A stretch of DNA of 6,801 nt from CAVQFO01 sp963711725. GTDB taxonomy: Bacteria; Pseudomonadota; Gammaproteobacteria; Nitrococcales; Aquisalimonadaceae. The first letter of the stretch is position 1; each line of letters opens with the position of its first letter. The translations under genes were made by a program, and so were the position numbers. Below the pieces are notes generated by a model that did not search any database, was not told where the DNA came from, and saw only the letters and a program-made list of their open reading frames with translations. The stretch lies in the NCBI GenBank assembly GCA_963711725.1, contig CAVQFO010000049.1:1-6801 (forward strand), given 5' to 3'. Below are positions 1-5,781 of the stretch, one piece after another.

Positions 1-145
1 AACTGCCCGCCACGTGGGGAGCCGGGCCTTCACGCCCACAACGGAAGTGATGGACCTGTCCGGGTGCCTGTGGTAACTTGCCGTCCAGCGTTTGACCCGC
101 CCCCCGGATTTTTCTCCTAGTTCCCTAAGGCTGGCCTCCCGCCGC

Positions 146-187
146 GATCATGCGGGACAACCGAATGTTGTCTCCCAAAGCGTGATC
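146..187 (+). other. Long stem-loop in the rhlE leader
   Basis: The outer stem pairs 146-153 with 180-187 (8 pairs, one G-U). The inner stem pairs 154-161 with 167-174 (8 pairs, one G-U) and closes a 5-nt loop (CGAAT). Five bases (175-179) are unpaired on the 3' side. The fold lies 112 nt upstream of the helicase start codon on the same strand. It has no T-run after it, so it is not a classic terminator. It could be a folded part of the rhlE 5' UTR, a small RNA, or a DNA palindrome without RNA function. The pairing is read directly from the bases; a role is inferred. Confidence 0.45.
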
Positions 188-208
188 CGGGCTTGTCGCG
201 GATTTTGA

Positions 209-280
209 TTGCCAAGGCGATTCCCCGATTAGCCACTACTCGGCCCCGCGCACAAGCGCAGGGTCCCTCGCCTTGGTCAA
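209..280 (+). other. Possible three-way-junction RNA fold just upstream of rhlE
   Basis: A perfect 9-bp inverted repeat pairs CCAAGGCGA (212-220) with TCGCCTTGG (268-276), and can extend to 209-211 with 278-280 if T277 bulges. Inside it are two smaller hairpins: CCGA (225-228) with TCGG (240-243), and CCCGCGC (245-251) with GCGCAGGG (256-263, one bulged A) closing an ACAA loop. The closing stem ends about 8 nt before the AGGTAGG ribosome binding site at 288-294. The position would suit control of rhlE translation or mRNA stability, perhaps by the helicase itself or by temperature, but no known riboswitch class is recognised. Confidence 0.4.
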
Positions 281-299
281 CCAAATCAGGTAGGCATTA

Positions 300-1574
300 A
301 TGTCTTTTTCCTCTCTCGGCCTTTCGGCCGAACTGCTTCGTGCTGTCTCCGCTCAGGGTTATGAAACCCCCACCCCCGTGCAGGCGGCCACGATCCCGTT
401 GATTCTCGACGGCAGCGATATCATGGCCAGCGCCCAGACGGGCACCGGCAAGACCGCCGCCTTTACCCTGCCGTTGCTGGACCGCCTCATGGCCGGCGCA
501 ACCGGCGGCCCGCGCCGGGTGCGCGCCCTGGTGCTCACGCCGACCCGCGAGCTGGCGGCTCAGGTGGGACAGAGCGTCCGCGCCTATGGCCGGACCCTGC
601 CGCTGCGCCACACCGAGGTGTTCGGCGGCGTCAACATCAATCCCCAGATCAAGGCGCTGCGCGGCGGCACCGATATCCTGGTCGCCACGCCCGGCCGCCT
701 CATGGACCACATGAGCCGCGGTACCGTGAGCCTGGCCGATGTGCAGGTGCTGGTGTTGGACGAGGCGGACCGCATGTTGGACATGGGCTTCCTCCCGGCC
801 ATCGAGCGCATCCTCAAGCAGCTCCCGAACACCCGCCAGACGCTGCTGTTCTCGGCGACGTTCTCGCCGGAGATCAAGAAGCTGGCTCACCGCTTCCTGA
901 ACAATCCCCAGGTGCTGGAGATGGCGCGGCCCAATGCCGCCGCCGAAGCCGTCGCCCAATCGGCGTATTTCGTCGACCACGGCCGCAAGCGCGAGCTGCT
1001 CAGCCACCTCATCGGCAGTGAACGCTGGGGCCAGGTTCTGGTGTTCACCCGGACCAAACGCGGCGCCGATCGCCTTGCCAAGCAGTTGGAAACGGACGGC
1101 ATCCGCTCCACCGCCATTCACGGCAACAAGAGCCAGGCGGCCCGTACCAAGGCCCTGTCGCAGTTCAAGCGGCGTTCGGTTCAGGCCCTGGTGGCCACCG
1201 ACGTGGCCGCCCGTGGCCTGGATATCGACCGCCTGCCTCATGTGGTGAACTACGATCTTCCCACCAATGCGGAAGACTACGTCCACCGCATCGGGCGGAC
1301 CGGCCGGGCCGGCGAAGAGGGCGCGGCTGTTTCCCTGGTCGCCGGTGACGAGCGCGGCCAATTCATGGCCATCAAGCGCCTGATCAAGAGCGAGATCATT
1401 ACCGGAAGCATCCCGGGTTTCGAGCCCACCGCAATGGCTTCCGCGCCCCGCAAGGCCCAAAGGCCGGGCGGCGGCCGCCCGGGCCCTGCCCGTGGCAACG
1501 GTCGACCGCGCGCCGGCAACGGCAGCGGTAAACCCGGCGGTGGTCGCCGGCGCGGCAACGCCTTCAACGGCTAG
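300..1574 (+). CDS. rhlE: RhlE-type DEAD-box ATP-dependent RNA helicase
   Basis: This is a 424-residue cytoplasmic helicase that uses ATP to unwind short RNA duplexes. In E. coli RhlE takes part in ribosome maturation and RNA turnover. All family motifs are present in order: Q motif (PTPVQ, 24-28), motif I AQTGTGKT (45-52), Ia PTREL (81-85), Ib TPGR (130-133), DEAD (154-157), SAT (185-187), IV VLVFTRTK (246-253), V ATDVAARGLDID (299-310) and VI HRIGRTGR (329-336). The stretches GVNINPQ (110-116) and RKRELLSHLIG (229-239) closely match E. coli RhlE, separating it from SrmB and DeaD. Residues about 383-424 form a Gly/Arg/Pro-rich basic tail, typical of RNA-binding extensions. The start is supported by AGGTAGG at 288-294, five bases before ATG. 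The gene stands alone, with a folded leader before it and a hairpin after it. Confidence 0.95.
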   Translation: MSFSSLGLSAELLRAVSAQGYETPTPVQAATIPLILDGSDIMASAQTGTGKTAAFTLPLLDRLMAGATGGPRRVRALVLTPTRELAAQVGQSVRAYGRTLPLRHTEVFGGVNINPQIKALRGGTDILVATPGRLMDHMSRGTVSLADVQVLVLDEADRMLDMGFLPAIERILKQLPNTRQTLLFSATFSPEIKKLAHRFLNNPQVLEMARPNAAAEAVAQSAYFVDHGRKRELLSHLIGSERWGQVLVFTRTKRGADRLAKQLETDGIRSTAIHGNKSQAARTKALSQFKRRSVQALVATDVAARGLDIDRLPHVVNYDLPTNAEDYVHRIGRTGRAGEEGAAVSLVAGDERGQFMAIKRLIKSEIITGSIPGFEPTAMASAPRKAQRPGGGRPGPARGNGRPRAGNGSGKPGGGRRRGNAFNG

Positions 1575-1597
1575 GTCCGCTCTCTCGCGATAGAGAC

Positions 1598-1639
1598 CCG
1601 GCTCGGCGATTCGTCCGTATTCAGGCGACGCCGAGTCGG
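1598..1639 (+). terminator. Terminator-like hairpin after rhlE
   Basis: CCGGCTCGGCG (1598-1608) pairs with CGCCGAGTCGG (1629-1639): 11 pairs with one G-U. TCG (1611-1613) and CGA (1626-1628) can extend the stem inward. It starts 24 nt after the rhlE stop codon. The following sequence, ATTGATTGATT, has no clean T-run, so this is not a textbook intrinsic terminator. It may instead stabilise the mRNA 3' end or act together with the large inverted repeat that follows. Confidence 0.45.
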
Positions 1640-1650
1640 ATTGATTGATT

Positions 1651-1768
1651 CCCCTCTCCCCCGGCCCCTCTCCCGCAGAGGGGCGAGGGGTGTGAATTCA
1701 GAGGGCTTGCTTGAACGGGCTTTCTTCCTCCCCTCGCCCCTGGCGGGAGAGGGGCCGGGGGAGAGGGG
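1651..1768. repeat. Large C-rich/G-rich inverted repeat (REP-like element)
   Basis: The left arm (1651-1690) and right arm (1730-1768) are near-perfect reverse complements. The outer 26 bases match exactly, then come one mismatch and one indel, then AGGGGCGAGGGG matches again. A 39-bp spacer separates the arms. The arms consist of C4-5/T tracts with CCGG and CCCGC cores. Elements of this style are scattered between genes in many high-GC proteobacteria. There is no transposase inside, and the only open frames are accidental. Transcribed either way it would form a very stable hairpin able to block RNA decay or end transcription between rhlE and fadH. Confidence 0.8.
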
Positions 1769-1786
1769 GAGTTTACCGATCAGTCG

Positions 1787-1899
1787 CGTAGCCCGGATGA
1801 AGCAAAGCGGAATCCGGGGATTCCTGGGCTTACACTGCGCCAAGGCGCCCCGGCTGCGGGCGACTCTCCTGGATTCCACTGCGTTTCATCCAGGCTACG
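1787..1899. repeat. Second, unrelated inverted repeat (GTAGCC...GGATGAA family)
   Basis: The left arm at 1787-1818 begins CGTAGCCCGGATGAAGC and contains GGAATCCGGG. The right arm at 1869-1899, read on the minus strand, begins CGTAGCCTGGATGAAAC and contains GGAATCCAG. They pair with about six mismatches over 31 bases, and the spacer is about 50 bp. This looks like the intergenic repeat with GTAGCCCGGATGAAG ends that recurs in gammaproteobacterial genomes. That family link is from memory, not from a search. It starts 18 bp after the first repeat and ends 130 bp before fadH. Confidence 0.7.
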
Positions 1900-1957
1900 G
1901 CTGCTCTCACTGGCCAGAAGAGAGGCGCAATGCCAGCTTCGGCCGTAATTTTTGTTT

Positions 1958-1971
1958 GAAACGCTCGTTTG
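1958..1971 (+). promoter_or_regulatory. PsrA-like operator upstream of fadH
   Basis: GAAACGCTCGTTTG fits the published Pseudomonas PsrA motif, (G/C)AAAC-N2-4-GTTT(G/C), with a 4-bp spacer. Its core AAACG-CT-CGTTT (1959-1970) is a perfect dyad. PsrA is a TetR-family repressor of fatty-acid degradation genes that is released by long-chain fatty acids. The site is centred about 65 bp before the start of fadH, a beta-oxidation gene. No convincing -35/-10 pair could be placed around it, and the regulator gene is not in this window. Another TetR-type regulator could use the same dyad. Confidence 0.5.
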
Positions 1972-1993
1972 TTTTCGGCCTTCATGTTAGACA

Positions 1994-2008
1994 TGCACCA
2001 TTGGTGCA
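1994..2008 (+). promoter_or_regulatory. Perfect 15-bp dyad in the fadH leader, regulator unknown
   Basis: TGCACCA-T-TGGTGCA is a perfect 7+1+7 inverted repeat ending 21 bp before the fadH ATG. Its half-sites look like those of NtrC (TGCAC...GTGCA), but the arms are 2 bp closer than in the NtrC consensus, so an NtrC site is unlikely. It could be an operator overlapping the transcription start or a small mRNA hairpin close to the ribosome binding site. The palindrome is certain; its use is not. Confidence 0.35.
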
Positions 2009-2029
2009 AGTCACGGGCGTGAGAATCCG

Positions 2030-4060
2030 ATGAGCAAACCCTATCCCCACCTCCTTTCCCCGCTGGATCTCGGTTTCACGGTTCTGCCCAACCGTGTGCT
2101 CATGGGCTCCATGCACACCGGGTTGGAAGACCACAAGCGGGATTACGAGAAGCTGGCGGTCTATTTCGCGGAGCGGGCGCGCGGCCAAGTGGGCCTGATG
2201 GTCACCGGGGGTATCGCTCCCACCATCGAAGGCTGGCTTTCGCCATTCAGCTCAAAGCTGACCGCGCGCCGCGAAGTGGGGCGGCATCGCATCGTCACCA
2301 AAGCGGTTCATGACGAAGGCGGGCGGATCTGCATGCAGATCCTGCATGCGGGCCGCTACGGCTACCATCCCCTGGTGGTCGCGCCGTCGCGTGTACGTTC
2401 GCCCATTTCCCCGTTCAAGCCGCGCGCCCTGACCGAGCGTGGAATCGAGCGCCAGATCCGTGGATTCGCGCGGGCCGCCAAGCTGGCCCGGGAGGCGGGC
2501 TACGACGGCGTGGAGATCATGGGCTCCGAAGGCTACCTGATCAATCAGTTCATCGCCCCGCGTACCAATCGCAGGCATGACGCCTGGGGCGGCGAGTTCG
2601 AGCAGCGCATGCGTTTTCCCGTGGAGGTGGTGCGGCGGGTTCGCGAAGCCGTGGGTCCGGATTTCATCATCATCTACCGGCTTTCCATGCTGGATCTGGT
2701 GGAGGGCGGGTCCACCTGGGAGGAGGTGGTTCGCCTGGGCAAGGCTGTGGAGCAGGCCGGCGCGAGCATCATCAATACCGGCATCGGCTGGCACGAAGCG
2801 CGTATCCCCACGATACAGACATCCGTGCCCCGGGCCGCTTTTGCCTGGGTCACCCGCCGCCTGAAGGGCGAGGTCTCCGTGCCCCTGATAACCACCAACC
2901 GGATCAACATGCCCGACGTGGCCGAGCGGGTGATCGCCGACGGAGACGCGGACATGGTATCCATGGCCCGTCCGCTTCTGGCCGACCCCGAGTGGGTGCG
3001 CAAGGCGGCGACGGATCGGGCCGACGAGATCAATACCTGCATCGCCTGCAATCAGGCCTGCCTGGACCATGTCTTCGAGCGCAAGCGCGCGACCTGTCTG
3101 GTCAATCCCCGCGCCTGCTATGAAACGGAACTCAACTATCGTCCGGCTGCGGCGAAGAAACGCGTCGCCGTGGTCGGCGCCGGCCCGGCAGGCCTGGCCG
3201 CCGCGACCGTGGCGGCGGAGCGGGGCCATGAGGTGGACCTGTTCGAGGCGGCGGCCGAAATCGGCGGCCAGTTCAACATGGCCAAGCGCATTCCCGGCAA
3301 GGAAGAGTTCACGGAGACGCTGCGCTATTTCTCGCGCCGCATCGAGCTGACCGGCGTGCGGCTGCATCTCTCCACGCCGGTGGACGTCGAGCGATTGAAG
3401 GCCGACGGTTACGACGAGGTCATCCTGGCTACCGGTGTATTGCCCAGGGTTCCCGATATCGCTGGGTTGGACCACCCCAAGGTTCTGTCGTACGTGGATG
3501 TCCTCCTGCACGGCAAGCCGGTGGGCGAGCGGGCGGCGATCATAGGCGCCGGCGGCATCGGTTTCGACATGGCCGAGTTTCTGACCCACACGGGGACGCC
3601 GCCCAGCCTGGACGTGCCGCGTTTCTTCCGGGAGTGGGGTGTGGACATGGGCATGGACAGCCGCGGCGGGGTTGAAGGCGTGCGTCCGCAACCGGAACCG
3701 TCTCCGCGTAGCATCTACCTGCTTCAGCGCAAGACCGGCAAGCCCGGCGCCGGCCTGGGCAAGACCACCGGCTGGATCCATCGCGCCAGCATCCGCACCA
3801 AGGGTGTGGAAACCTTGTCCGGCGTTCACTACGACCGCGTGGACGATCAGGGCCTGCATATCATCATGGACGACAAGCCGCGCCTGCTGGAAGTGGATCA
3901 CGTGGTGGTCTGCGCCGGCCAAGTCTCGCGCACCGACCTGCTTGCCGGCCTCCGGGACGCCGGGCTGTCTACGCACCTTATCGGCGGTGCGCACCTCGCC
4001 GCCGAGCTGGATGCCAAGCGCGCCATCGATCAGGGCAGCCGGCTCGCCGCCAGCCTCTGA
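2030..4060 (+). CDS. fadH: NADPH-dependent 2,4-dienoyl-CoA reductase
   Basis: FadH reduces 2,4-dienoyl-CoA so that unsaturated fatty acids with even-position double bonds can pass through beta-oxidation in the cytoplasm. The 676 residues match E. coli FadH (672) from end to end. An Old-Yellow-Enzyme FMN barrel covers about 1-335. Y169 and H255 sit at the E. coli catalytic positions Y166 and H252. Cysteines 337, 340, 344 and 356 (C-x2-C-x3-C-x11-C) hold the 4Fe-4S cluster. A FAD-binding GAGPAG lies at 383-388 and a second dinucleotide-binding GAGGIG at 506-511, expected to bind NADPH. GKTTGWIHR (577-585) and the C-terminal Gly-rich stretch are also conserved. No key residue is missing. The ribosome binding site is weak (GTGAG, 2019-2023), but homology starts at this ATG. 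The gene is transcribed alone, and the PsrA-like site upstream suggests fatty-acid-responsive control. Confidence 0.96.
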   Translation: MSKPYPHLLSPLDLGFTVLPNRVLMGSMHTGLEDHKRDYEKLAVYFAERARGQVGLMVTGGIAPTIEGWLSPFSSKLTARREVGRHRIVTKAVHDEGGRICMQILHAGRYGYHPLVVAPSRVRSPISPFKPRALTERGIERQIRGFARAAKLAREAGYDGVEIMGSEGYLINQFIAPRTNRRHDAWGGEFEQRMRFPVEVVRRVREAVGPDFIIIYRLSMLDLVEGGSTWEEVVRLGKAVEQAGASIINTGIGWHEARIPTIQTSVPRAAFAWVTRRLKGEVSVPLITTNRINMPDVAERVIADGDADMVSMARPLLADPEWVRKAATDRADEINTCIACNQACLDHVFERKRATCLVNPRACYETELNYRPAAAKKRVAVVGAGPAGLAAATVAAERGHEVDLFEAAAEIGGQFNMAKRIPGKEEFTETLRYFSRRIELTGVRLHLSTPVDVERLKADGYDEVILATGVLPRVPDIAGLDHPKVLSYVDVLLHGKPVGERAAIIGAGGIGFDMAEFLTHTGTPPSLDVPRFFREWGVDMGMDSRGGVEGVRPQPEPSPRSIYLLQRKTGKPGAGLGKTTGWIHRASIRTKGVETLSGVHYDRVDDQGLHIIMDDKPRLLEVDHVVVCAGQVSRTDLLAGLRDAGLSTHLIGGAHLAAELDAKRAIDQGSRLAASL

Positions 4061-4088
4061 CCCAGGACCTCCGTCCTCGCCAAAGCCT

Positions 4089-4097
4089 TGCTACACT
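4089..4097 (+). promoter_or_regulatory. Possible extended -10 promoter for the secreted-protein gene
   Basis: TGCTACACT reads as an extended -10 element (TG-n-TACACT, with TACACT at 4092-4097), 28 bp after the fadH stop. No good -35 is found 17 bp upstream, which is normal for extended -10 promoters. Transcription from here would give a leader of about 200 nt before the gene at 4306. A small hairpin AGGAC-CTCC-GTCCT (4064-4077) lies between fadH and this element. Confidence 0.35.
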
Positions 4098-4232
4098 ATG
4101 AGCGCGGATCAGCGGCGCCCGGCATGAGCCAACAACAACGACACCGGTGGCCGAACTTGCCTCGTTTCCCATGGTCACAGAGAAAGGACGCGGTTCTGTC
4201 CCCTTGGGAATGAGCGATCTGCATCCGTTGAA

Positions 4233-4255
4233 CGGGCGTTCCGCCATGGCGCCCG
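4233..4255 (+). other. Hairpin in the leader of the secreted-protein gene
   Basis: CGGGCG (4233-4238) pairs perfectly with CGCCCG (4250-4255), and CC/GG (4241-4242, 4248-4249) can pair inside. It lies 50 bp before the ATG at 4306. It has no T-run and is not a terminator. A role in translation is possible but unsupported. Confidence 0.25.
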
Positions 4256-4305
4256 GTAACTACCAATAACAAGAGAAGTCGATAACGACACCAGGAGGAG
4301 AGCAC

Positions 4306-5238
4306 ATGAGACGGCTAATCATTGCCGCATGCGCGCTGGGCGCCATGTTGACGGTCACCACCGTCCAGGCCAAGGAAGGAACACCGAATACCGCGAAATC
4401 ACCCGCCAATGCCGAATGCGGCGCCTACACGCTGGCCCGCCAGCTCAACGGCGAGGGCGGCACGCCCGAACTCGTGCGCGCCACCTTTGCCTCACCGGGC
4501 ATTCTTCGCAAGGAAGGCGACGTTCTCACCGCCTACGATATCGGTCTCAATGACGGCACCCGGGCGGTTTACGGCTGCCATCCCAAAGAAACCGAGTATC
4601 GCGGCCTGTTCGCCGCGTTCAAGATCCACAACGTCTACGATGGCAAGGGGCGACTCGTCCGCCAGGATTTCGTGCGGGAAAAGGACACCAAGGACAAGAT
4701 CAGCCTGCACTATCGCTACGACGGCCCGTATCTGGTCTACGCCGAAGAGCTCTGCAACGTCCGCGTGATGTTGAGCAAGGCCCCGCTGTACCGGTTCACC
4801 TTCAAGTACGACAAGGCCCACCAGCGCCTGAAGGAAATCGACCGCAAGGCCGACGGCGAGCGATTCTGCACGGCCGGCAGCGGCAAGGCCAGCTACGTCT
4901 ACAAAGGCAAGGGTGCTCTGTCCCGGCTGCCCAGCGCCATCCATTATTCCAAGGGACAGAACAAAACCCTCAAGTACGACTTCGACAAGCAGGGTCGCGT
5001 GACCGCCATTTCCGTGCCCGAAGACAAAGCGCAATTCGGCTACCGCTACAGCGGCGGTCGGATCGTCCACCACACCCTGAACAAACAGGCCTGGGACGAC
5101 ACCTACGCCGAAAACGGCCACTGGCAGAAGAGCAAGGGCAACACCGCCGACCTTACGACGAAGTACGACAAGGGAAATTTGGTTGCCCTGGAAAACGCCA
5201 GCGGCATGCCCATCGCTCGGCTGAACATGACGTACTGA
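4306..5238 (+). CDS. Secreted protein of unknown function with YD-like repeats
   Basis: This is a 310-residue protein I do not recognise as a named family. Residues 1-22 are a clear Sec signal peptide: MRR, a hydrophobic core, then VQA before K23, fitting signal peptidase I. With no lipobox cysteine there, it should be soluble in the periplasm or exported. The mature part is rich in Lys, Asp, Gly and Tyr. YD-x-GRL-like motifs start at Y111, Y168, Y224 and Y287, spaced 57, 56 and 63 residues, each followed by a short hydrophobic strand. This resembles the beta-strand wrapping of RHS/YD repeats, though far shorter than a true RHS protein. Four cysteines of the mature chain (38, 91, 150, 188) lie in the first two thirds and could form two disulfides. 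The start is secure: AGGAGGAG at 4293-4300 stands five bases before ATG. No function can be assigned. Confidence 0.8.
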   Translation: MRRLIIAACALGAMLTVTTVQAKEGTPNTAKSPANAECGAYTLARQLNGEGGTPELVRATFASPGILRKEGDVLTAYDIGLNDGTRAVYGCHPKETEYRGLFAAFKIHNVYDGKGRLVRQDFVREKDTKDKISLHYRYDGPYLVYAEELCNVRVMLSKAPLYRFTFKYDKAHQRLKEIDRKADGERFCTAGSGKASYVYKGKGALSRLPSAIHYSKGQNKTLKYDFDKQGRVTAISVPEDKAQFGYRYSGGRIVHHTLNKQAWDDTYAENGHWQKSKGNTADLTTKYDKGNLVALENASGMPIARLNMTY

Positions 5239-5240
5239 CG

Positions 5241-5486
5241 GGGCGAGTCACGTCGATCACCGTGCCCGAGGACAAGGCGCGGTTCGCCTACCCTTGCAAG
5301 GGCGGCCAGGTGGCGCACCACACTTTGAACAAGCAGAGTTGGGACGATGCTTACACGGCCGATGGCCGCTTGAAAAAGAGCAAGGGCAATACCGCCGAGC
5401 TTTCGGTGAAGCACCGGAAAGGCAAGCTGGTCGCCATCGAGAATGGCAGCAGTATGCTCATCGCGGGCATGAGTCCCGATTACTGA
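5241..5486 (+). pseudogene. Truncated, diverged tandem copy of the upstream gene's C-terminal part
   Basis: Starting at the GGG codon 5241, this frame encodes GRVTSITVPEDKA and runs 81 residues to a TGA. It aligns without gaps to residues 230-310 of the secreted protein just upstream; I count 48 identities in 81. Both end in a Tyr codon followed by TGA. It lies in a different frame, beginning two bases after the upstream stop (5236-5238), and has no signal peptide. The first usable start is GTG at 5262, without a well-spaced ribosome binding site, although GGGGCGAG (5240-5247) and the nearby stop could allow coupled re-initiation. It keeps an open frame and conserved blocks such as HHTLNKQ and KSKGNTA. 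It is most likely the remnant of a second tandem paralogue that lost its 5' part. Confidence 0.7.
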
Positions 5487-5627
5487 CGCTAGGGCAGCGT
5501 CTGTCTTGTATATGATGGGCGCGGCAGGACTGGACCAAGGGCCCTTGCCGTGTGAAGACGGTTAGCGGCTTAACTTGTCTGCCAGATATTGCTTTAACAA
5601 CCTCATTAGCCGGCTCGCACCACCCTA

Positions 5628-5646
5628 AGGAACATCTGAACTATTC
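5628..5646 (+). repeat. Left terminal inverted repeat of the IS
   Basis: AGGAACATCTGAACTATTC matches the reverse complement of the right end at 13 of 19 positions, sharing AGGA, TCTGA and ATTC at the same spacing. The first A probably belongs to the CTAA target site. This is the end distal to the transposase start. Confidence 0.7.
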
Positions 5647-5744
5647 GCTTTCTAGCCGAGAAGACGCGTCTGTTCGAGGACAGAGCAAAAAATGAGCGAT
5701 TGTTTGCCGCATACCGCCTGTTTCAGGAGCTCATTGGCTCCCGA

Positions 5745-5780
5745 GGGCCCGTTTCCGGGCTCAGCAGGCGGAGTTCCGCC
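5745..5780 (-). terminator. Double stem-loop right after the transposase stop codon
   Basis: Read on the minus strand, a perfect hairpin (5767-5780, GGCGG stem, AACT loop) follows the TGA by one base. A second one (5745-5762) closes with CCCG-GAAA-CGGG, a GNRA-type tetraloop, and has one A-C mismatch in the stem. There is no T-run, so intrinsic termination is doubtful. The pair may protect the transposase mRNA or shield it from outside transcription. Confidence 0.4.
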
Positions 5781-5781
5781 C

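Noticed and set aside
1..120. Tail of an upstream gene entering from the left edge
   Set aside because: Several frames on both strands stay open here, but none gives a recognisable protein end, so no gene is called.
297..1460. 387-residue open frame on the minus strand opposite rhlE
   Set aside because: It is a shadow of the helicase gene in high-GC DNA. Its translation is low-complexity (Gly, Ala, Arg, His) and the plus strand has every DEAD-box motif.
1651..1899. CRISPR array
   Set aside because: The repeats are two different inverted pairs, not a series of direct repeats with unique spacers.
1994..2008. NtrC binding site
   Set aside because: The half-sites fit but the arms are 2 bp too close, there is no second site, and no -24/-12 promoter could be placed downstream.
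1641..2033. 130-residue plus-strand frame between rhlE and fadH
   Set aside because: It consists largely of the two inverted repeats and overlaps the fadH start, and its translation of the C-rich arms is not protein-like.
2252..3994. 580-residue open frame on the minus strand opposite fadH
   Set aside because: The plus strand encodes a full-length FadH. The antisense frame shows no family motifs and arises from codon bias.
4124..4213. 29-codon frame starting ATGAGCCAACAACAACG between fadH and the secreted-protein gene
   Set aside because: No ribosome binding site precedes it and nothing in the peptide looks conserved. It probably lies in the leader of the next gene.
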